A stretch of 64,000 nucleotides of DNA, taken from the NCBI GenBank assembly GCA_021904315.1, contig CM038916.1:682001-746000 (forward strand), in the 5' to 3' direction. The notes under the pieces are model-generated. The model had not been told where the DNA came from. It searched no databases and saw only the letters and a program-made list of their open reading frames with translations. Numbering within the stretch: the first letter of the stretch is position 1; the number at the start of each line of letters is the position of its first letter. Positions 1 through 10,789 of the stretch are shown one piece after another. Source of the DNA: Sphagnum magellanicum (Eukaryota; Streptophyta; Sphagnopsida; Sphagnales; Sphagnaceae). A program made the position numbers and the translations under genes.

Positions 1-3000
1 TAGGTTTCTCAATTCTATTAATAATAATTGAAGTTTCTATCCATCACAACTCCATTATAGTTTATTTGTTACATTTTTCATGCACTTCTTTTTCATCATC
101 ATCATTTCAAGGAGCCTTTTTCCCTCAAAAATTCATGAAGTTTTCAAAGAAAGCAACAATAACATTGTAGTGATTGATTCATTGCATCTTGAAGTAACTC
201 ATACTCCTCAAAAAACATCCTTTGAATACTTAGAATAAAATAGACAACTAATTATGCATGCACAAAGTGTCATCATGCAACACAAGTAGCGGTTAGATGG
301 CATGATCTTGTCTAATAACAAATGTCATCTCCACGTTGGTTAAGGACTCAACCAAAATTTATCCCAAAATCTTGCACAGATGCATAGTATCTTCCTTATG
401 GGAAGAGCCAACAAACAAACAATATTCCTTGATAGTAAGATGTGCAATTCAATCTTTCCACTCTACCCATCAACAACTTACCAACTTCATCATTAACTTA
501 GCCACATTTCTTGATCATTCACAAAGTGATGGTTGTGATATTGGGCAAGACATAAGAAAGTAGTTCTTGCTAGGTTTTTTTTCAATACATTTTCATGATA
601 AAAAATGCATCTTTGGAATGTAAATAAATTGTACATGAATGAGCATTCTCTATTAAAGAAACCGAAATCGTGGTTGTGTTTCTTTTTCCAAGTGTTCACT
701 TTTACCTTATGTTTACAACCCCATTGCATTGTCATGTTTTAGGTGGGGAGGGTATTTAGTGGGTGGGTTTGCTTTTTGAGGTTCTACTATTTGTGTTTAT
801 TCTGTGATATCCAAGCTAACCATTTACCACCTTAAAGCTGAAACCATGTGAAGTAAAAAAACAAGTACTATAAAGGGTGGAAAACAATGTTGGATTTGTT
901 TGATGTAAATCAACAATTCATGGGAGCCCACCCATGTCATTGTTGGGATATTTAAAATGCACAATACAATAAGTGTTGCCATGGCAAATCAAATAAAGGT
1001 TTGTCTCAATTCATTTGGTTTACTTAACAAAATAGTTGCATATGTGAAAAACGAAGGCTTTAATTTGTTTATGTTGACGATTGCATTAACAACCATTGTT
1101 TCTTGTTCACCATTTTAGTTGCCATGCCCATTTATAAGGTCATGTTATGTTTACAACATGTTAATATGCCAGTGATGATGCTAAAATTTGCTATGGTTTT
1201 GTGGAGGTGAGCTCAAAAAATGTTCAAAGTTCACTACATAAGACTATACCATGGACCAAAAAATTGGGAAAAGAAGGCAAGAGTGGAAAACTCTTGTGTT
1301 ATTGTGAATGATTTACACGCCCTCCCTTTAGGCGTATAAACACCTCACAATTGGTTTGCAATGGACTATGGTTAAGTGATTGATATTCAATGAGTCATTA
1401 AATTGCATTTGTAATCCAATGATTTTGATAAGAGGATAAGAGCATAGATTCTCAATGAGATGAATTAAGATTGTCACAAAAGAATAATTTAATTAAGGCT
1501 AAGGAAAAGTTCACCCATTTGCAACTTGTTGTGATAAATCAAATTGACTAATTTATTTCTAATGAATGTCGACTCCATTTCACCCATCCAAAACCATCAA
1601 AAATAGACTTGTTGAAAAGCTAAGGATTAGGTGTTTATGTTCACCAAGTTCCAACCTCTACATGATAGTGGTGATTGGAACATCCAACCCCCAAAATTAT
1701 TAAATCTAAATTGGTTTCAAAACAAACCCCCTTTACTTCCAACAATTATATCTTTCCAACAACAAGTTTGATGAGGTTGAAATTTTTTGTGAAGATGCTT
1801 TAAGTATTATCTAACATTGTCTTAACTCCTAAACAAATCCATTGTTGCAGCCAAAAGATTTTGAATTTAAAACGAAATATCAAGTGTTTACATCTAGAAT
1901 GGTTTCATAACAAACCCCCTTTACTTCCAACAATTATATCTCTCCAACAAAAAGTTTGATGAAGTTGAAATTTTGTGTGAAGATACTATAAGTACTAATC
2001 TAACACATTTTCAATTTCTAAATGAATCCATTATTGCGGTCAAGAGATCTTGAATTTAGAACAATATCCAAATACTACTTTAAGGAAGAGAAAACTTGTT
2101 CTAAGTGTAACATTCTCTCCCCCTCAATTTAACACCTCTTTGCCAAAACTCCACTTCAAATCATAAGTCCATCTGCCAGTTAAGAGCCAAAGCAAAAACC
2201 AAGTCCAAGTTCAAGTCAGTATGTGGTGCAAAAGAATGAACCTCCCTCAAAACCCTTCTCCAAGAGCTTCCTTTCCTTGGCCAATGAAGATGAAAAGAAT
2301 TCCTTCTTTGCCAAGTTTCCACCAATCAACTATCTCTTTAGCTTTAAGAATCAATGAACTTGATGAGAAGATCCATCTATCCATTTCCCTTCCAATCATG
2401 GTGAGATGGAACCTCCCCATCCAATGGGGTTTAAAAACCCATCTTCTCCTCATTTTGAATGCAATCCTTGGGATGAAACTTTTCCTTCATTTGAGTAGAA
2501 CGTTCCCTTTTCCATTTTAGATCATCCAAGGTAACTAACCCTTTGGATAGTTTTACCCAAGTACAAGGGATGATGATGGTTTTTTTTTCTTCATTAGGCC
2601 ACTATGGAAATTATTCACATTTTAAAAACTTAAGTGTACTATTCACCCATCTAGTACATATTACTATTATTTCCCATGTACTATTTATTTATGTAGTACA
2701 TAGTCAAGTTAGAAGATAGGTTTCCTACCACAAGATTTTCATCACACCAAATCTACCGTCCAATCTAAGTTTTCCATCAATTTTGTCGGAACTAGACATT
2801 TTTCTTGTTATGGCCATCAACCAAACCTCCTAACCCCTTAATCACAATTATTTCAAAGGAACAAGATTTCATGGAATAATTAGTTTGTTAGCATGGCGAG
2901 CAATTCTAGAGGGCATGAATTTCAACCTATGCCACGAAATGACAAAGGGCATGAAACGCCTCTTGATTTGAATTTGACACAATTGGCCAAACACAAAGAA

Positions 3001-5283
3001 TCAATTGGAAGAAGAATGCACCCTCAACTAAAATTTGAGTGCATCATTAAACTATGCCACTAGAGGTTGGGTGCCAATGCACCCCCCTTTGTTTTGGTGC
3101 TAGAAGTTGAACCTACTATAGATGGCAAACATGAGATTTTGTATGAAGGCGTCTACCAAGGGGATGAAACCAATGTTTTTGTGTGGTTTATATAACTTGG
3201 ATTAGGCCATTATTGATGGTTGCATGGTCCATTGTTTCAAATTTCGATTGATTGCAAAGTGAAATTGTTCGCAAACACTATCCATTGTATCTTGAGGTTC
3301 TTGCAAATAAAACGAATATTTGTTGGGCTATGGTCTAAGAACATGATGGTCATGGCATTGTATCCCCTGTAAGAATTTGTAGTAACATGCGGAGAAGCTC
3401 ATGTTACTTATCTATTTGCTTGAACATTTTATCTAATTATGATTTCATGTTGTATTCGAGTTTTATTAAAATAAACCTCTTCTTGAATTCCCTTTAATGC
3501 TTTTGCCATTTTGATGATGACTCATAAAATTAACTGAACCATTAATTCTTTCATTCTACCTATCATGCCCAAAACATGTCTACATTTTGATTTTTATGTT
3601 TCAACTACATCATGGGCTTAAACCGTTGGAACTTTGCTTTAAAATGCTAACGCTAAAAGTTAATACCCATAAATGTACATAATACTATAATGTTCAACTT
3701 TCAAAATGAATGACCCATGTAATAACTAATTCAATTTCATTGCTTCAAGGCTTAGTTAGGTTTGAACAATGCAGACGTGTGTGAATAAACCTATTAACTT
3801 GAAGATGCAAAATGATGGAACACCCTACACCTTATACTACAATTAAGGCTATCTAACTCTAAAATTACATAATTATCCAAAGTTGAATTAATAAGCTTTA
3901 ACCAACTTGGAAAGCTTATATGGGTTAAAGCTTCTTAAATGTAACCTTTACCTATCCTAAACTATTAATAATTGGGAGAATATTTAATAATGAGGCCTCG
4001 AAGAATGATGGTGATGAACAAAGGGCTCACAATTATGTTAGGTTTGCCAAATAAAAATTTCAAAATTCTCATGAAGATGCAATTTTCTTCATGCATCATC
4101 TTGTTAAAAAAAAATTGAATATCAAAATGCAATTTCCATATGTTATGGATGTCAACAAAGTTTACATTTGTCAACTTCTAGATTGTTGGTGTATGAAACT
4201 TGGGTTGTTGCTCAAACCATTATTGACAGATTGTTCCCTCTTGTAAAGCTATGTGTTTAAAATGAAAATTAAGGTTATTAATTATTATTAGATGTATTTT
4301 TTATGTTTTCACATTATGCATTACCATGAAACTTAATGTGGCTAACATTTAAGCTTTGAATCAACCATTAATTCTTGGTGATTTTGTTTCATAATTGCAA
4401 AAATTGAAACTTTGGATGATGACATAAGTTGTTCAAATTTTAACACCATTCCTAACATTTTCTATGGCTTACCATGATACCAAGGTGGACAACACGTTGG
4501 CAATCATTTTGGACCCCCATTTTTAAAAAATGAAAATTATTTGCAACTTTGTGGGCGATGTTCAAGTCATTAAATTTGTTGCTAAATATGATGTTAAAAT
4601 TTTATGTCTTATTTTATTGTAGGTTTATTTGCTTTTTTATCTGTTAAAACAACAATGGAAGGAGCACCAATTGAAGATGATGATATGTTGTTTGGGTAGA
4701 TAATGTCAAGTGATGATGTAGTTATGTCTACCATGAAGAATGAATTACAATTGTTCCAACAATTTTTTATGGGGACAAAAAAATTGAAAACCTTTTGGTT
4801 TGATGGTTACAACATGCAATGTAATTTTCACATGTGTATTTTTTGGTTCATTGTAAGAAAATGGCCTATTGGGTGTGCTTTGAACCCTAAAAACATGAGA
4901 GATTTTTAGCATATGAAGATATGGTGGTAGAAAAAATGGTAGACAAAAGGTTTTTTGAAGAAAATATTCATTTATTTGGATGATTTGTTGATTTTTTTGT
5001 TTTGACTTTGTGTTGTTTTCATTGTTTATTAATTTTTCCATGTTTTCTTGAATTGTTTTTTGAGTTGAGTGTTGTTTGTGAATCTATAATAAGGCAAAGA
5101 GGCATATGAAAGTTTGGAAAATTTTCCATGTATTTTTTTTGGCAACATTTCAATGATGAAATGAACATGTTCATGAAGAATCTTGATAGTCTTCAAACAT
5201 CAATGGGTTATCATATGTTGCCCATTTAAAAAAAATTAAGTCATATTTTTTTCATTAATTGTTGATTAAATAGGTTTTTCATT
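1..5283. other. AT-rich intergenic sequence, no gene recognised
   Basis: Reading frames here are short, stop-rich and without recognisable motifs on either strand. The longest plus frame (2221-2520) is Pro/Leu/Ser-rich low-complexity translation with no domain. The only internal structure I can support is the ~194-bp tandem duplication listed separately. Old decayed transposon sequence is likely but not demonstrable by eye. Confidence 0.6.
1690..2065. repeat. Diverged ~194-bp tandem duplication
   Basis: Two consecutive segments, starting near 1704 and 1898, share the order of the same phrases: a block ending in CAAACCCCCTTTACTTCC, then an AACAATTATATCT block, then AAGTTTGATGA, then a GAAGAT block, then ATCCATT-TTGC and a TTTTGAATTTA-like tail. 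The copies differ by many substitutions and small indels, so the duplication is old. No coding function is apparent. Confidence 0.75.
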
Positions 5284-5860
5284 TCCAATTTGAGGGTTTA
5301 TGATGTTTAATTTGAGTGCCTTTAAGTATGTCATGTCCAATTTTAGGGTTTAGGGTGTTCAAATTAAATGTTATAGGTCTACCATGTCCAAATCCAAGGT
5401 CTAGGGTGTCCAATTTGAAGGTTTCAAGTTTGCCAAGTACACTTTCAAAGTTTAGAATGTCCAATTTGTAGGATCCCAAGTTTGTCATATTCAACTTGAG
5501 GGTTTGGGGTGATTCAATTTAATATATTCTAGGTTTGTCATGTCCAATTTCAAGGCATGGGTTGTTTAATTTGTGGGATTTCAAGTTTTCCATGTCCAAT
5601 TTCATGGTATAAGGTGTTTAATTTAGAATTTTCAAGCTTGTAATGTCCAATTTGAAGGTATGGAGTGTTTAATCCTAGGTTTTCCATGTTTAACTTCAAG
5701 GTCTAGGGTGTCCAATTTCAAAGTTTCAAGTTTGCCATGTTCAATTTTAGGGGTTGAGGTTCAAATTTGCGGGATTCAAGGTTTTCCATGTCAAATTTCA
5801 TAGTTTTGAATGTCCAATTTAAAAGTTTAAGGTTGGCCATGTCCAATTGTTATGATCATG
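5284..5860. repeat. Minisatellite, ~51-bp unit, about 11 degenerate copies
   Basis: A phrase of the form CATGTCCAATTT...GGTTTAGGGTGTCCAATTT...GGTTTCAAGTTTGC recurs about every 51 bp. Each unit contains two internal CCAATTT-like half-repeats. Copies are heavily diverged, and one near 5650-5690 is shortened. Because 51 bp is 17 codons, minus-strand frames show a periodic peptide (KLDTLDL-like) across 5279-5494. That frame is closed over most of the array, so I treat it as non-coding satellite DNA. Confidence 0.85.
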
Positions 5861-7156
5861 TTGGTGTTTGTTAATTTCAATCATATGTAGTGCAATCCTA
5901 AAGTTTTAATGTCAATTCTTTTGTTTTTCAAATTGTGTCGTGCTCAAAAACTCTCTTTTGAAAAAACATGTGTTACAAAATTTATTATGAATTCATGAAT
6001 TCATTTACATTTTGCACAAGTGATACAAATCAAACTTCAAGATTAAAAATTGTAAAATTGATGCAAGTTGAACTTTTGTATTATAAATTGTAAGTTTTTG
6101 TACCTTTTGTTGGTTACAAATTACAACATGTTTCAACTCATTGTACCTTAAAGCAAAATGTGAAATAATAAACATGTGATTTGTTTCAAAATATGTTCTT
6201 CACATTTTATTTTTCTATATGTGAATAGATTGTGAAGCAAATAAAAAAAATAAAAAATCATGAAATTGAATAACATCAACACTTTAAAATTACAACCCTA
6301 AGTTTGGACCACATCTAGAGTTGCATCCTCTATAAAAAAAAATCATAGACATTATATCTAATAACCACCTTGTTTGGGCAAAACAATATTGCCATTATTA
6401 TTTGCAGATTTAGGGTTTTTTCAAAAACCCTAAATGCAGATTTAGGCATTTTTCAAAAAAAAAAAAAACCCCCTTCACCCAAAGGTTCTACCACAATTGT
6501 AAAATATGTAAGATTGGGGATGGTAGGTTCTGTTTAAGAACATATACCCACACAACACTGGGTTATACACAGGTAAGGTCTGTTGTTTTACTACCTACCT
6601 AACAACCTGCTTGTGGGTTGTTAGTAGGTACATAGCTAACCACCATGGTTAGTTAGGGAACTGGAACCCAACAGAAAACCGTTTCGTGACCACTTTACCA
6701 TTCATCCTTGATGGTGCACTGGTTGGTGCTGGTTCATTGTGGTCAATTTTTTTGCCTTTGTGTTATAAATACGTGGATAAGTTACAACCTTGACTATGGT
6801 AGTACCTTTTCAGGTTCGGCAAAAATTATATTAGTTTCTAAATGCCAAAATTAAAAAAAAAAGTACCCTTTTGGCTGAATTTTTAAAAAAATATTATTTA
6901 TTGATGCCGAAATTTCATAGGATTCAACAAGTTGTTTTTTAAATATATACATTATTGCATGTACTTTAAAATGATTTCAGGCCATTGTTGAGTATTTTTT
7001 AATTTAAATAATTTTTTGCAAAAAATTCAAAAAAAATATTTTTGATGTCGGAGTCAATTTTTCAAAATAAAATAATTATTGGATAACAAGATGCCAAACC
7101 TGAAAAAGGTACTACGGTTTGCAGAATACGGTTTGTGTCACTTTTGGCTTGCTTTA
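5861..7156. other. AT-rich intergenic sequence with a telomere-motif hairpin
   Basis: No gene is recognised. At 6409-6434 a perfect 12-bp inverted repeat (TTTAGGGTTTTT / AAAAACCCTAAA) with a 2-base loop carries the plant telomere-type motif on both arms. The rest is homopolymer-rich DNA with no supported feature. Confidence 0.55.
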
Positions 7157-7268
7157 GGTGAGGGTGTAACAAACCATCAACCTAGCAATTTAATTGCCTA
7201 AGAGGTAAGTTGCAACCTTGACTATGTACAATGTTTGTCACCTTTGGCCCTGATTTAGGTAGAGGTGT
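7157..7268. repeat. Left part of a ~112-bp tandem repeat interrupted by the retrotransposon
   Basis: The sequence from GGTGAGGGTGTAAC to GGTAGAGGTGT matches, with substitutions, the sequence directly after the right LTR at 15061-15172. Shared phrases include CAACCT, TTTAATTGC, AAGTTGCAACC and CACCTTTGGCCCT. The retrotransposon therefore landed in a pre-existing tandem array, and the next unit resumes on its far side. Confidence 0.75.
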
Positions 7269-8059
7269 TGTAGCCGGACAATGGGTGATCGTTCCAGAAA
7301 ACTCTCTAGACTGGACTTGACGTGTGAACGAGGGGACGGTTTGGCCGCCTCTAATGGAGAGTGACGGCGGATCTCTGATTTTGTGTTGATGGTATTTCCT
7401 TTGCATGGAATGCATGACTCTTTGACGGCGAATTTGATGAGGGATTGCGGCGCCTCATCGATGAGCTTTGGAGGGAAACAATCTGCAAAGGGCTAACCAA
7501 GCTTCTGCAAGAAGCCAGAAACGGCTAGACGAATGATAAGTAGGACCTTAATTTAAACGGATAGAGGAGAATGGAAGGGAGGAGGAAAAAAGGAAGAACA
7601 GAAGCTTAGGAAGCGTTCCAAGTCGGTCTGCATTGTTTTTCTTCCGCTGCGATCTGCAACTGACGGGCGCGAGCTTCTGAATCTAGGAATAGCAGTACAA
7701 AACAAGACAATCCCAGTAGCATGGATGCTTGTGCTGTCGGAATATTCGGCATGTAATAAAGATCGAACAGTTGTTTTTGAGGGTTCGGTTTTGTATCTGT
7801 CTTGTCATCTGGTTGTGTGTCTACATGATGAGAAATCCGGTCTGAGGGTCATGAGCAGAATCGCACATTGTCTCGGTAGACTTGCAGTTTCAGATGAGTA
7901 GCTTGTATGCTTAGGGAGAGTGGTATTGTACTGCAGAAACACTAGGAGAGCTTCTGAGGGTGATTATCCCAGAAGGAATGCAGTTGTGGTGGCAAGAAGG
8001 GTCGGACAGGTACCTGTGTGAGTTTTGCGTCTTGGATTCGTTCGTGTCCCCCTTCTTTT
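7269..8059 (+). repeat. 5' LTR
   Basis: Starts TGTAGCCGGACAATGGGTGA and runs to the CCCCCTTCTTTTT just before the primer site. It matches the 3' LTR almost base for base over ~791 bp. The usual terminal CA is not evident, so the right boundary is set by the primer site and is uncertain by a few bases. Confidence 0.92.
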
Positions 8060-8071
8060 TGGTATTAGAGC
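8060..8071 (+). promoter_or_regulatory. Primer binding site, initiator tRNA-Met type
   Basis: TGGTATTAGAGC directly follows the 5' LTR. It differs at one position from TGGTATCAGAGC, the complement of the 3' end of plant initiator tRNA-Met that many plant LTR elements use. In an active element this is where minus-strand cDNA synthesis begins. The mismatch may be tolerated or may be decay. Confidence 0.85.
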
Positions 8072-8143
8072 TTGTCGATCATATGACTGTGGTGGGTTAC
8101 AGAATTTCTGTGTATTCTGTTTAAGGATGACACACTAGGGGTC

Positions 8144-8797
8144 ATGTCTTCCTCTAGTAACGAGGATATTCCCATAGAGTTAGCTCAGGAAATCAGGGAA
8201 CATCGCATCATCAGGAGGTTTGATTTTAGTACAGTGTCGGAGGGTCCTCATCGAGGAGCAGTGATACTGAGGGCTCTAGGATTTGGAGTAGTCAGGTTGG
8301 TCGGCATAGATCCCGATCAGGCAAGGACGGGGGATATTGCAGTGGAAGTTACCCACAGTGGGTACTTCACCAGAGCAAGAGTGTGGCTGAAGGTAGTCGA
8401 TGGAGACAGGGGGTGGACATGCACCTCCGAACTCCAGTCCAGTTTCTATTTCACTTCCTACCTTGCGTAGGGTAAGTCCTGAATTTGCAGAACGACAAAC
8501 TAGCATCCCAGGGTGGGAGATGTCTCGATACCAAAGGCTGAAGTCTCGCCAAATCACTTTATAAGACTGTATGTGCCGGGCGTAGAGGATCTGTTTGCGC
8601 CGGGGGATCGCCTAGTTCGAATCGAGCACAGTGGCTCGCGGTCCTGCATCATTAGCTGGGGCATATGGAGAAATCGGACTGGGGGATGGCGGTTCCAACA
8701 ATTGGCGTCAGATGAACAGAGATTTTCAACTTTCCCCCTTAACTTTGAACCCTTGTCACCTGTGCATGAGGGCATTCAATCTAAGTTTGGTGTGTAG
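8144..8797 (+). CDS. Leader reading frame of the retrotransposon, two similar modules split by a stop
   Basis: Between primer site and gag lies a frame of about 218 codons. It is open at 8144-8467, stopped by TAG at 8468, then open in the same frame from 8513 (the first ATG after the stop) to 8797. Its two halves resemble each other: each has an RL...D start, a GD, a V(E/R)(V/I)(T/E)HSG motif (HSG near residues 64-66 of the first half), a Trp about eight to ten residues later and a GW. This looks like an internal duplication of a ~50-residue, probably beta-rich module. It is in the same frame as gag but separated from it by stops (8798-8929). I recognise no family. It could be an accessory protein, a decayed N-terminal gag extension, or captured host sequence. 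Base composition matches the rest of the element. Confidence 0.5.
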
Positions 8798-8929
8798 TTC
8801 GGTCTTGGTGTTAGGATCGAGCTACAGCAAATAGGCAGTCTATGTTTGTATATTTTCCTTCTTATATTTGCAGGCTGTGAGTCTGTGAACATTTTGCAAT
8901 TTCTCTTATAATTTTGACGCTTTAATAAA

Positions 8930-10789
8930 ATGTCGAGTCCACAGGGCATGGATGAACTGTTCTGGGGGCGTGAGCATGAGGACGTTACTGATTGGGCCGA
9001 AAGGCTCACAATGGCCGCGGAAGTGCGTGACCTTGACGCGGTCAAGCTTTTCAAAATTGCCAAACTTAATCTGCGTGGCAGAGCACGGGAGTGGCTCAGG
9101 AAGCTAAATCCGGTCCCTGCTGACTGGATCGAATTGAGAACTTTGATACTGCAGAAGTACGGCAATGTCGACGATGATGATATCAGGGCAAAGCTAGATG
9201 CCATTCGACAGGAACCCAGAGAGCGGGTTCGGAGATATTTTGAACGTCTCGATCGACTTTTTCGCAAGGGAAGAACATCAGATGCTGAACAGAAGAGAAG
9301 ATTCTTGGCCAAATTAAGGCCTGAGATAAGGAAACTATGTGTGGTAAGAAATTTCACTGATATAGAGGAATTGGTTGGAGTAGCCAGTGAAGTGGAAAGG
9401 GTGCTAGGTGAGCTAGGAGAGACCCCCTTCGAGCCTCTCAAGGAGGAACAGGAGGAGGGAATAGCTGAAGCAACCATGGAACATCAGGTTGCCACTCTAA
9501 ATGATACATTGATCAATTTCTTTAAGGGAGGTTTGCCGAATCCCATGCCATCATCTTCTTTCAATCAGTCTAAAGAATGTCAGGTTTGCAAGGGAAGGGA
9601 CCATGTGGCCGCATCATGTCCAAGGCAAAATGAACCATGGCAAAAATGTGCCAAATGTGGTCTGCCGCATAGGACTGATAATTGCGGTGTCAAATGTTCC
9701 TTCTGTTCAGGACTAGGGCACTCGGAGGACAGGTGCTGGAAGAGAAATAAGGATGGGAAAGCACATCCTGGGACGACGAATTTCCTGGAGATATTGTTGA
9801 ATGATGAGGAGGCGACGTTGCAACAGCTCAACAGGCTCTGTGGGGATGAGAATGTATTCTCATACACGCGGGTGCCCAGGAGAAGGATGCCGGTTGAAGT
9901 GACACCAACAGGAGTGGTACCACAAGCTGAGATTGCCGAAGATGGAGGAGCAGTGAATCGGGAGAACTCCATCAGGTCGAAGATCCTTGCCCATTTTGTA
10001 AAAGGGAAGGTTTCCTTGACTCCGATGGAGACAGTAATGATGATACCGGGAGAATTGGAGCAGCTGGAGAATTTGGTTAAAGTTGCTCGAAGAAAAAGGG
10101 ATGCAGAAACAGAGGCGACGCAGGTATCGCTGGTCTCTGCATCTCCGAACCTGAGAAGGATTTGTGTCAACAAGACGCATAGGAGCAAAACTTTGCACCT
10201 ATCTGTTGAGATTAATGGCTACTTGATTGAGGGATTAGTTGACACTGGGGCGTCCATGTCCGTTATGGCCGCTGCGGTGGTCAGAGAGATGGGGATGATG
10301 CATTTGGTCTCTGGGTCAGAAACCTACAAGACTGCGTCTGGGATGATTACGCAGGCAATGGGAAGGATCGATGAGGTGTCGGTCAAAACTGGGGGGGTGC
10401 AGTGTGCTATGACCTTTATGATCGTAGACACTGACAGCTACGATGTGCTCCTGGGGCTCGACTTCCTGATCAAGATAGGAGCGATAGTTGATGTGGAGCG
10501 TGGACTGATCCAAGTAAGACATGGACTAGGGTCAGATGTAGAGGTACTACCTTTGACCGTGGTAAATATGTTACAGGCCTCAAATTCCGAGAGAAAGTCG
10601 TGGAACTATGGAGAGGTCGAGGTCGTTGCAGAGCAACAACACACGGATGACAGAGTTCAGGAGCAACAAATGGCTGTACAAACATCAAATTCGAACTTTG
10701 ATACATCCGAGGCTCAAAAGATGAGTGTCAGGTGCTCAAGTCAGATTATGTCGAGACAAAATTTAAAGACACAGAATTGGAGCAATTGA
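8930..10789 (+). CDS. gag: Gag capsid/nucleocapsid with C-terminal aspartic protease
   Basis: 619 residues from ATG at 8930. The N-terminal ~170 residues have the helical retrotransposon-gag pattern, with W-hydrophobic motifs and a basic arginine-rich stretch. Three zinc knuckles follow at about residues 217, 240 and 256: the first and third are CX2CX4HX4C, the middle is CX2CX3HX4C. An aspartic protease domain carries VDTGAS, with the catalytic Asp near residue 438, and a later LLGLDFL motif. Gag packages element RNA and the protease matures the polyprotein. The frame is intact. It ends inside the start of pol, which overlaps it by 58 bases in the -1 frame, as expected for -1 frameshift expression. 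Confidence 0.93.
   Translation: MSSPQGMDELFWGREHEDVTDWAERLTMAAEVRDLDAVKLFKIAKLNLRGRAREWLRKLNPVPADWIELRTLILQKYGNVDDDDIRAKLDAIRQEPRERVRRYFERLDRLFRKGRTSDAEQKRRFLAKLRPEIRKLCVVRNFTDIEELVGVASEVERVLGELGETPFEPLKEEQEEGIAEATMEHQVATLNDTLINFFKGGLPNPMPSSSFNQSKECQVCKGRDHVAASCPRQNEPWQKCAKCGLPHRTDNCGVKCSFCSGLGHSEDRCWKRNKDGKAHPGTTNFLEILLNDEEATLQQLNRLCGDENVFSYTRVPRRRMPVEVTPTGVVPQAEIAEDGGAVNRENSIRSKILAHFVKGKVSLTPMETVMMIPGELEQLENLVKVARRKRDAETEATQVSLVSASPNLRRICVNKTHRSKTLHLSVEINGYLIEGLVDTGASMSVMAAAVVREMGMMHLVSGSETYKTASGMITQAMGRIDEVSVKTGGVQCAMTFMIVDTDSYDVLLGLDFLIKIGAIVDVERGLIQVRHGLGSDVEVLPLTVVNMLQASNSERKSWNYGEVEVVAEQQHTDDRVQEQQMAVQTSNSNFDTSEAQKMSVRCSSQIMSRQNLKTQNWSN

Noticed and set aside
2221..2520. 99-codon open frame on the plus strand
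   Set aside because: Low-complexity Pro/Ser/Leu composition, an equally open overlapping antisense frame, no motif and no splice or promoter context.
8776..10198. Long minus-strand frames across gag (up to 233 codons)
   Set aside because: Serine-rich shadows of the gag coding frame; gag on the plus strand has clear domains.
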